Source: Asterias amurensis
Taxonomy: Eukaryota; Echinodermata; Asteroidea; Forcipulatida; Asteriidae
NCBI RefSeq assembly: GCF_032118995.1
Contig: NC_092653.1
Location: 25,501,202-25,565,201 of the forward strand
Direction: 5' to 3'
DNA: 64,000 bases
The translations under genes and the position numbers were made by a program. Positions within the stretch are counted from its first letter, which is position 1. Each line of letters starts with the position of its first letter. The notes under the pieces are model-generated. The model saw only the letters and a program-made list of their open reading frames with translations, ran no database searches and was not told the DNA's origin. Below are positions 49,904-60,500 of the stretch, piece after piece.

Positions 49904-52900
49904 TTATTTCTCAGACATTTGTTTTAAAGTCATCTTCTCCCAGACTGAGCCGTGTCCTGTTCTCTTCCTGCGGTTGGCAAGCTCCTGCATCCAAGGTATG
50001 ACTTGATTGACAGTCTCCATTGCTGCCTCAGAACTCTCTTTACGCTGATGTTAAAAATGTCAGAAGTACATGTAGTAAATAATTAAAGGCAGTGGATACT
50101 ATCGACAATTACTCAAAAACAATTTTAGCATGAAAAATTACTTGGTAAAGGAGCAATGGAGAGCTGTTGATTGTATAAAACATTGAGAGAAGCGGCTCCC
50201 TCTGAAGTAACATAGTTTTCAAGAAAGAAGTAGTTTTCCACAAATTTGATTCCGAGACCTCAGAGTTAGATTTTGAGGTCCTAGCGAGGAGACTGGTCTT
50301 TGACAATTACCAATAGTGTCCAGTGTCTTTAAAGACACAGTTTAGAAGTAAAAATCAAACACTGGAACCACTTCAGTAATGCAAGTCATGTAAGTTGTTC
50401 TGACAGTTCTTTTTACTGCAATAACATTTTTATCAAGAAAAGTATTTAAACTTGACATCATTTCTGGGCAGTGGTGTAACCAGAATTGTTTGTTTTTTGG
50501 TTGGGGGGGGGGCGAGCAGGGGCAAAGTCATAATCATTCTCCGGTGCATTTTGTTTTTGATCTAGTTTGAGGGACAATCTCGTTTGGGGGACAAGAGTGG
50601 GGCACAAGGGTTCTGTTATGTCACATGCCAGTGGTTCTCCCCACAAAGGAAATGTTCTGAACAAAATAACAACAGAAAAAAATTGTTTTAAATTATGAAT
50701 ACTTGTTATTTTTCTTTAATTTCTTACATCAGATTTGTAAAGACTAATTAAAGACAAGTCATTATTTTGGTTTTTATCCTGACTGCACTGTGTAACAATC
50801 ACAGTACATGTTTATTCAGTGCTCTCTTCAGTCCAGTGAAAACAAATTCGCAAAGACAAAACAACTTTGTCCAGGTTTTGCTGAAAAACATTCAGACAGT
50901 TAACTTACCATCAAAGGCCTATCCTCACGAGCAATCTCCATGCTGGTCAGTCTTCCCGTTGCTCTACCGCCCTGACCAGAGGCACCCCGACCACCCCTCC
51001 TCGTCTCAGAGCTTGGGGGCTCAGAAGCCAAGACCTTCCCACCGTTAAACCTTGCGATGAGATTGCGAACACTCACTGCTCTCACTACGTCATCCTCACC
51101 TTCTGGATTGACACCACTCTGCTCGGAAGAATTCTTTCGATCTTTAGTGTCCTGCTTCGTCAGTGTAGACTGACATCCTGAGTTTGTCGAAGAAGCCCCT
51201 CCACTAAGGTTAACCCCACTCTTGGTACTAACACCCACAGATTTAGGATGTCGGCCCTCTGAGGCAATCTTGGCCTCCTGTTTCTCTCTGTTGTAGTCTA
51301 GTTTCTGACCCCTTCCCAGGCTACCATCCCTGCCACTTTTGGTCTCCGGTTTCTCTGTTTTGTAGTTCGGTTTTTGACTCCTTTCTAGCCCTTCATGATG
51401 TCTACCACCCTTGGTCTTCTTGGCCTCCTGCTTCTTCGTTTTGTTTTCCATCCCCTCAAGATGGCTAACTTCCCAGACATTCCTGGCCTGGTTCTCTGTT
51501 TTGTAGTCTGGTTTCTGACTCCTCTCCAGCCCTTCGGCATGTCTACCTTCCCAGCCTTTCTTGGACTCCTTTTCTTTTGTTTTGTAGTCCTCTTTCATGG
51601 TCCTCACAGCGTCTTGATCCGGAGGATTTCTATGCGAACAGATCACTTCTTTTTCTGACCTTTTAGGAATTTCTTTGGGTGAATCAAGTATGGTTCCTCT
51701 TGAAGATTGCATATCTTTAGTAAAAACTACTCCTTCAGTTTGATTATGCAAATCATCTTGTGTCAAATCTTTATTTGGTGTTTTTTCCGAGTTTGGAGTT
51801 CTGAGATTAACAGATTTTGTCGACTGTCTCAAGTTGGAACGATTAGGCCTACTCACATCTTCAACACTTAAAGGTGCACAATTCTTCTGCAGCATTTTGT
51901 GTGCATCTTGACGTTTTTCATGAGCTAAGTTTCCCATATTAGAGTTATTAGTGTTGTAACTGACAGTTTTAGATGTAGTCAAACCAAACTTTGTTTCTGA
52001 CTTTTCCGTGATAGGATTGCTTTTGTCGATCATGGATTCCAGAGAGAGTGATTGAGTACAAGAAATGTTTCCATGAGGTAGAACTTCAAAACTTTCCGTC
52101 CGCTCGTCTCGAAACGATTGATGCTGGATGCAAGAAGACGATGAGAAACTTTTACTCGCATCCCTCGTTTCGTTAACTCTTCCCTCTAATCCATCCCCCA
52201 CATTGGGTTCAGAATCAACTTGATCTAATGCTGTTAAACGCTCAGAACGAGATCCGCTTGTAGCTATGTCCACTTTAACTCCTTTCTTCAAATCTTCCTC
52301 AAGACTTACATTAAGGATATTGCTGTCATTGTTCTTAAAAACTGAAGATGAAGAATCTAAGGGTGTGTCTGCTTCCATTGAGGCACTTGGAATTTGAGAA
52401 TAAAGCGGGTGAGATCTTGAACTCAAATCCATCTCATCTTGGAGAGTGTCATCGTTTGCATCCAATACAGTTGATGTGGTGTTTGTTACAGTGGGAAGTA
52501 ATAAACCATAGTCGGAGGTGCTTGGGTGTTTAGGTTGCCGAGATTGAGAAAGTGCATTTGTTGTATCCATTTCATCTTTGCTCCTCGCAGAAATCTCGTC
52601 ATCCTTAGCAGATAATGAGATGTCCGTTGTGGGCAAGAGAAGCTCAAGGCAAGTTGAAGGCTCCACATGAAGAGACGACGCTAACTCCTTAATGTCATCC
52701 TTCAAATTACTCTCCACACAAACATTACGTTCCTTCGCACCAGAAGACAAGTTATCAGTGACGTTAGATGTTGCATCTAATTGGCTTGTATCAAATGAGA
52801 GTTTTTTATTTGACGGGTCTGATTGGTTAGCAAACGAGATTTTCGAATTTGAAGGATCCGATTGGTTAGTATGGAATGAGAGTTTCGAATTTGAAGGATC

Positions 52901-55900
52901 TGATTGGTCAGTAGGGAGTAAGAGTTTCAGATTTGAAGGATCCGATTGGTTATCGACTGAGAGTTCCAGATTTGAAGGAAACTGCTCTGTACCTCCGTCC
53001 ATTTCTTCAGTTTTTGCTCCTATCTGGGGTACAATACCAACTGGATTGATGCAGTCATCCGTCTCAGCTGCAGCTGTGATGTCCGTACTAAATACTTCAA
53101 CCTTGTCATCCTTGCTTCTTCGTACCTCTACAGCACCATTACTTCCACAAAAAAGGGAATTTCCGACCAAAGTTGCTACTATAATATCACTTGTGAGCTG
53201 TTGGTCCATCGCTTCCCCGTCTCCCTGTCCTTCATCCTCTAAAATATTCTTCCAGATGTTCTGCCCAATAAGGCAGAGAGGCTGATCGTCATCGTTTTGA
53301 CCATCATTCTCGTCTTGGACTGTTTGAGTTTCTGTAGTGGTCTCCACTTCAGATCCAATTAAATTAACACTTCTGCCATCAAACTCATTTCCTATTTTGA
53401 CACCATCATCCAAGCTCATCTTATCATCAATCTGATGACTAAATCTTTCATTGTTATGATTTGGACTTGAGGCATCAAGACCCCTGTCAGATGTTTGAGC
53501 TACACGTAGAACGACTGAGGAAACTGTATCCACATTAAGTCCCCTGGTACAAGTACCATCTTCTGATCTGTCCTTACTGACATCCTTGTTGTTGTCAATG
53601 TCTTCAAGTTCATCTTCCTCAGTATCATCTTCATCCCTACTCTCTTCTACTTCTTCATCAACCACAGTTTTACTCCATAGGTCTTCACTTTCAACATCTG
53701 CAGTTTCTGGTTGACTCGTAAGATGGGAGTTTGTCTGGAGGCTCCAGACTAATTTTGAATCGTCATCCCTACGTTTTACCACAGTATCACTGTTCTCATA
53801 TGAAGCAACTTGGTCTTGTTCCCAGTTCAATGTTAGACTGGTGCTATTCTCGTTAGTACTGATGTTGCCATGACTACCATCAACACAATCTTGACTGTCT
53901 GATGATTCCTCACTGGTTGTATCGCTGTCTTCACTCTCAGTGATGTCATCATTGGTCGGTGATGTTGGAGTTCCCCAGGGCTCTGCGCTGAGACCATAAT
54001 CACCCAGTGAGTCAGTGTTTTCAGTGTTCCAGGCACTCTCCATGCCTTGGGATCTATTTGCTTTCTCATTTGTCTTGGACTGTTCAACATCCTTGCCAGT
54101 TCTCCAGGCACTTTCACATTTCCAAGGAACTTCAGCTGAACTTGCAATGTCCCAGGGGCTTTCAATAACCTTTGACCCTTCATGATCCCTTGTTCTCCAG
54201 GGACCTCCAGTATCTGAGGACCCTTCAATGTCCCAGGGTCTTTCAGAGTCCCTGGGACTTTCAGATCTCCAAGGGGCTGCATCGAGTGGAAGAATAGGCT
54301 GCAGAAGATCATTGCTTGAGATCAAGTCCTCATCGTCAGATGGAACAGATAGAGATGATGTTGTGTCCTCACCAGCGATGTTGGCACTTCGTATCACATC
54401 TACAAACATATCCTGGAAAAAAATAGTAGAACTTGGTTAAAACATGCAGCATTTAGCTAACACACACACATGACATCTCTCGATTCCAACATTCTCTCAA
54501 AACCCATCTCTTCAGATTAGCCTTTGCAGATATTGAGTGAAGTTTTCTTCTTGTTCTTTGACCAGCGCCTTTGAATGTTCCACAGATTTAGTGCGCTTTA
54601 TAAATGCTGTATTATTATTATTAAATGTGTTCATTCCATTTAGTATTTTCCTGCAAGATATTGTGGAGCTACACTTTGAAATATAATATGAGACAAATTC
54701 CTTTATAGCGCAATGTACACATATTGGTTTACAAGGTGCCTTGGAGCAATATGCAGCCAACCAAACCAGGAACACTGGGGAGCCCCTTCTCTTTTTGATA
54801 AGTGCACTGGGTTATTTTATGTGCATTACACAATACACAGCACCATTGGCTTTATGTCCCATCTGAAGGACGCATCAAGTCTGGGACCTGGACTCGAACT
54901 CACACACTAGAGCTTGAGCTTAGTGCTGTTCTTTCTCGGTACCTTCTGGAGACCATGGACAAAATAAAAAAGAGGAAATAGACGGACTCCATAGGGAAAT
55001 TCTTAAGACAATTTTGTGTACAACATTTATGAAAAAATCTTAAGTACAAGGACAATGGAAAGAACAAGTCTCCACAGAGATGCATTTGAGAATGTGTGTT
55101 CTTATTTCCTCTTATCCACTCAGCTTTTTTAACCACTTCCTTTTCCCCTATTGCTTCCTTCCTCACTGTTTTCTTTATTCTTTTTCCTTGTCCTTTCATT
55201 TCCACTTGAGTGCTTCTGTTACAAAAATATACTTGTGAGTTTTGTCATTGAGAAAGACTTGGCTAAGGTCTAAATGTCAGGGCATTAACTATCAAATGTA
55301 CATTAAGTACATTAGGTAAGCTATTTACAAGAGTTATCTTTGCTTTTATTCATTTTACAAAATCTGTGCAGCATGTAAAAGTAAATTTTTCAGATGGAAA
55401 ATTATGAGCACATACTTATGTGAACTATGTGAAAGGTTAATTGATGGTTATTACTCAAATTTAGGCCAGCCGAAGATGAGAAATTACTTGCGGAATCTTA
55501 CCAGTGAAGAGTTTGCTGAGGCTAAGCGAAGTGATTTACTGTCATCGTTGACCACATTCTGAAGGGCAACCTTGCGGGCTTTAGCTGCATTACGACTTAA
55601 AATCTAAAATGACAACAACAACAAATCATCGAAACAGTGTTATGGTTTTGATTGAATGTTCTTTAGGATAACAAGAGAAGATTTTGTCATCAGAATTTTG
55701 TTAAAGACACTGGACACTATTGGTAATTGTCAAAGACCAGTCTTTTGGTCTTCAGGGAATAAATTGCCTGGCCACTTATGGGGGTAGGGCATTTTTTACC
55801 ACGTTCCCCCCCCCCCCCACCACCACCTAATATTTCCCATTTACAGCAATCTCTTAAAACACATCTTTTCAGATTTTCAGATTTGTTAAATTCCATTTCA

Positions 55901-56240
55901 TTTCATTTTTTTAAATTAGGAATACCAAAAAACCATAACCAAAGTTTACAAAAAGTAATATCAAAAATAATTGATGATGACGTGCCGGAGACCTTAGAGA
56001 TGACTCTTAACAGATGATCTTAAAATTGTTTTACAATTATTATTTTTATTCCAAGCTCACCTCAGCGCGTTCTCTGATCTCTTGTAAGAATTTACTTGGT
56101 TGCTCAATTCTGTCAACCGCTTCATTATCACCTCTTGAGGGCTCACTCTCTGCTGCATGCTGAGCTGATTTCTTGCTGACTCCGTATTTATGCAATAATG
56201 AGTCTAGAGATGAATCAATATCCTCTGCATCATCAGCCAT
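49904..56240 (-). CDS. Unrecognised 1308-residue acidic, repeat-bearing protein
   Basis: Four coding exons on the minus strand: 56240-56061, 55603-55502, 54412-50909 (3504 bp) and 50044-49904, all phase 0, giving 1308 residues. The first exon is preceded by an AG at 56248 and an untranslated exon near 57170. The N-terminus looks ordered (MADDAEDIDSSLDSLLHKYG, FLQEIRERAE, RNAAKARKVALQNVV). The giant third exon is disordered: about 141-243 holds PW motifs (PWDIEGS, PWRTRD, ESPWDIA, PWGTP); about 345-375 is an acidic run (EEVEESRDEDDTEEDELEDI); about 570-640 has five NQSDPSN-KLSF repeats; about 1030-1150 has charged repeats (GLERSQKPDYKTE). Two C-terminal segments look conserved: VSVRNLIARFNGGK near 1206 and VIPWMQELANRRKRTGHGSV in the last exon. 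No enzyme motif or membrane span. I do not recognise the family; a scaffold-like role would be a guess. Confidence 0.85.
50083..50335. repeat. Family A hairpin in the last intron of the acidic-protein gene
   Basis: aaaggcagtggatactatcg at the left and taccaatagtgtccagtgtc at the right, with gagaagcggctccctctgaa inside. Confidence 0.82.
54480..54640 (+). repeat. LINE 3' tail
   Basis: The frame FQHSLKTHLFRLAFADIE matches the last residues of LINE polymerases (LK-LF), followed by gcgctttataaatgctgtat and ATT repeats, a typical LINE 3' end. Confidence 0.65.
54715..54935 (-). repeat. SINE-like repeat
   Basis: cttctctttttgataagtgc, tgggttattttatgtgcatt and cctggactcgaactcacaca, matching 10500-10720. 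Confidence 0.65.
55703..55910. repeat. Family A end plus LINE 3' tail
   Basis: 55703-55760: aaagacactggacactattg, taattgtcaaagaccagtct. 55838-55910: the frame LQQSLKTHLFRFSDLLN, a LINE end. A C run sits between them (55806-55818). Confidence 0.6.
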
Positions 56241-57169
56241 TTTAGGTCTAGAGTAGAAATTATTTAAAACAAATTGTGTGAATGAGAGATAGCTCATGAT
56301 ATGGCCAAATCGTCCATTTGTAGGGAAAAACTTATTCTGATTCAAATACATTGGTTCAAGAGCATAACGTAAAAATATAACACATAAGGAATAAAACTTC
56401 TTTAGGAAGAGACCAACCATTTAATACTTGAATAGTTCTACATTCAGCACTAGCTAATATAAAAGGAAAGCAATGCCAACGGACAAAAGTTTAAGCAATT
56501 AAACTAAGTTTTTTTTAAAGGTCAAATGGGATGCTGAAAAATAGGAGGACAGCATGTGCAAAGAGTTACTTCTTTTATTGGAGAGAACGTTTTTGCAAGT
56601 CATAGAACTTCCTGGTCTCATCTGGGTGTCAACTTGCACTATCACTGCCCACAAAAACAAGGAAACCTGTGCCTTAACTCTTTCATAATTCTAATTAATT
56701 TACTCAAATGAGATATTTCTTTGGGTAAAAATGAAGAGGTGGTGACTGGTAGGAATACAATAGGATGAGAATCTTTCCAATAACACATCCCAGTGCTTTG
56801 TGCAATGTAAGACTAGTAAGAACATAATTTTTAATTAAGTGATATAAAATTATTTATAATGTAGGTTGGTTGTAATGTTGTTTTGTTGTCCTTTCTTTCG
56901 ACGAGAAAGTACAGTAAGTAAACACAATCAAGATCAGGTAAAATATCACTCAGTAAACATAAAGTTTAAAACAACGAACAAGAACAACACAATGAGTCAT
57001 GAATGAACAAACAATCAATCATGACAAAACTTGTCAAAAAAAGGGTTGGTCATTTTCATCTGAATCTTCCAAACAAGGAAATAAATGCGAAGTAAAAAAT
57101 GATTGAATGTATCAACAAGATTCCCTTAATGAACAAATAATGATATTCAAAGAATATTTTAATACTTAC

Positions 57170-57501
57170 CGGTGGTTTTGGGTTATTTTCTGAACAAGCA
57201 CATGGAGTTCCGCCCAGACTTTGTTTACTTTCACTAATTACAATGGTCATTTAACATTGCAGCATACCCAAACGTCAATTGCACTATCTCTACCTACGTT
57301 TTACCTGACTAATGGTACCAGACTATATGAATTATTGTTCACGAGACACTTGGTGGCGCCCTTCAAGATAAGTCGCACGTGTAAAGAAACGCAAGAATAC
57401 GAGATCTTAAATCTCTCCCTTTAAATCGTCGTTTTTCTTTCATTTCCGACTTATGGTTGGCGATTTCTGATACGATTTATCCAATCATACATTATTAAGA
57501 C
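57170..57501. promoter_or_regulatory. Divergent promoter region, acidic-protein gene / PES1
   Basis: On the minus strand a strong donor (CCACCG|GTAAGT at 57170/57169) ends an untranslated first exon that begins somewhere before about 57300. PES1 starts at 57502 in the other direction. So the two transcription starts lie within roughly 300 bp. No TATA box seen. Confidence 0.6.
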
Positions 57502-60500
57502 ATGGGGCGAGAGAAGAAGAAGGTAAGTGGTAGTGTCAATACGCTCAAAATGTTGCTTTTTATGTTGTCCAGTTACCGGACATGCGGTTTCCTTGCCGCA
57601 CACAAAATCACATGCACGTCACGCACACGAGAGAGCGAGGTTTGTGTGGGGTTTGGATCAGGATTGATTGTTATGTTATTAATAACAATGTTATTAGTCG
57701 ACCATGTTAGTGTTGTTACAAAAGAAAAAAAGTATTCTTCTGAAAAATCACGCCAATATTTTACAGTTTCTCACAAAACTTCTGAACTGAATAAACATAC
57801 CCGGCCCCCTCCCCCCAATCCTCCCGACCCCCCTCCTATTGAAGCCTTGATATTGAAAGTCATTTTAATTTTAACATGTGTAATAATTATAATACTAAAC
57901 ATTATACATATAAAGGTTAACGACAATGCGATTAATGTTCTGCCACTCTCTGATCTGACTCTTCCAACAGCAACACTCTCAAGGAAACATTAAGTTTATT
58001 AACTATCTGCTCTGCCCACAGCTCAGTCGAGTCGGTCAGTGGCGTCATGGTTTGATAATTGCTAAGGTTGGGATCATTCCAAAATGGCTGCGCTCATTAC
58101 ACAGCGGGGAAAGTTGTTGAAAGGAAGTTGAAAACAAAATAATAATAATTATTAGGCTATTTATTAATTATTAAGACGTCCAAAACACCCCCAGGGCAAA
58201 AAAAAAGGTAAATAAAAACATTTAGATGGTTTAAACTTCTGTCCCGCTTGATAGTTGAAGAAAAAATTTCTCATGATCTATGGCCAAGAATTCAGATTTG
58301 GTAGTGCAATAATTATGGCAGTTCCACCGTGCACTTTTTTACAATTTTTTTTATGTTTTCTCCTCAGTACCAAAGTGGTGCGGCCACAAACTTCATCACC
58401 AGAGCCTCGGCTGTCAAGAAGCTTCAACTGTCATTGGTTGATTTCAGGTAACGACAAAACCAAGCTAATTTATAGATTTTACCTAAAATGTTATACATTG
58501 AGGACTCAGGTTTCTAGAATTGTACAACCAAGATTTAGCATGGTAGGGCGTCAGGTACATGGGCGACTTCGGAATGCTAGGTGGCAGCACACTTACCAAA
58601 ATGACCAAAGTCTGCTGCCACCTACATGTACATGTAGTGCAGGCCTGTATGCTTCGTTTTTGAAAGGGCAGGGGCACCAAGGCATTTTCTCCTTTGTAAA
58701 GGGCACCCTATGAGGAACTTGTATATTTCTACTGGAGCATTTTAAGGGCACCAAGGCAATCCCGCAGCGGCACAGAGGCAAGCCTTCGTTGCCTCTGTGA
58801 AGTAGCAGGCATGTAGTGTCACCAAACGTAGCAGGCACTTGTACGAAGTGTGCACAAGCTGCAGCTAGTAATGTTAATGCTTGTTGATTTTCGTTCAAAA
58901 TTGCCATGTAATTTTTATACACTAATATAACTTTGAGAATAGCACCCCTAATACCAGATTCCATTTTATCCTTTAGACGCCTGTGTATTCTGAAGGGGGT
59001 ATACCCAGTACAACCCAATAACCCAGCCCAGGCTAACAAAGGCAAGAGAGCCATCAGAACCTTCTACCGGAGTAAAGACATCCTATTTCTGGCACATGAC
59101 CCAATCATCAACAAATTCCGAGCACATAAGGTGAGTACAGATTGAGCAGTTGTTCTTTCATGTAAATAATGCTCCAACTCTCAGCAAAGATCAGACAGAG
59201 AAGGATGCGTTTTGCTGGCCACTGCTACAGGATCAAAGACGAACCAGTGTCCAATATTGTTCTGTGGACCCCTAAGCATGGGAGGAGGAAACCTGGTAGA
59301 CCTGCACTAACTTACACTGACAATCTTAAAATGGACACGGGACTTGAATCAACAGATTTCAAGTCGGCAATGGGGGACAGGAAGGCTTAGGGAACCATCG
59401 TGATTCGAGGACATCACTCGACTTAAGCAAGTAAGCAACATGTTCCAACTTCGAGTTTTTCTCTGAACAAATTTTGACAAGCGATGCGTTTGTTTCATTT
59501 AGATCTTTGCTAGGAAGGTGAAATCTGCAAGACACAAGAAAGATTGGACCCGTCTGGAACGCCTCAGTGAAAACAAACCCGGCTATACATTAGACTACAT
59601 CGTCAAGGAAAGGTGGGTCTCAGTATTGTCAACAAATCTTAAAACTAATTTAAGTTTTGTAGCAAGAAACCAGACAAGTTTGGTGGTCTAGTAGTTAGAC
59701 ATCTGGTCTGGCATGGCATAGGTTGCGGGTTGTGTGGCGTGTCCTGGCCAAGCAGACCACTTCACTATACTTGGGCTCTGATAATGTCAGCAGCAGAGTG
59801 TGGGTTTGAATCCCAGTCATGACACTCATGCACTTGAGCAAGACACTTGACCATACTTGCTTTGTACAAAATTGGAGAGTAGTGCATTCTGCCAGCCAGG
59901 CTCCTAGTGGATGATACCCATGCCTACATCCTCACAGACTGTGAAGGGGGTAACCCTGTTCCAGCCCCAGGAGTAGGTTGGCAACGTGCCTTGGTGAAAG
60001 TTGATTTGGGTCATTTGCTAAGTTTAGCCCTCACCTTGAAGTTGCCACTGGCCTTGTGATAGTCCTCATAACCCCCTCCCCATCCCAAAAAAAGAAAAAC
60101 ACCCAAACAGGACTTTGGAAAGCACTGAGTATACAGTGCTTAAACAAAAAACAAATTTGGATAAAATACAAATAATCTAGTAAATGTGAATGGAATGTTA
60201 TGTTGTATTCAGGTACCCAACATTTGTGGATGCACTACGGGACATTGATGACCCGTTAACGATGTGTGCTACATTTGGCGCCATGAAGAAGAACGCTAAA
60301 GTAGAGAGTAGACTCATACCAATATGCAGCAGGCTAACAATGGAGTTTATGCAGTTTGTTATAGCTTCAAGAGCTCTCAAAAAGGTAAGTTATACGAATA
60401 AGTAATATAAAGCTAGTTACTTATTCATTGGAAAGAAATGTACACGAATAAGTTATACAAAGCTAGTTACTTATTCATTGGAGAGAAATGTACGCGAATA

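Noticed and set aside
52692-53285. Plus-strand 197-codon frame
   Set aside because: It is the antisense shadow of the large exon of the minus-strand gene; its repeats mirror the NQSDPSN repeats.
57502-57993. 163-codon frame starting at the PES1 ATG
   Set aside because: It is read-through of PES1 intron 1; the gtaagt donor after seven codons and the match of exon 2 to PES1 show the real gene.
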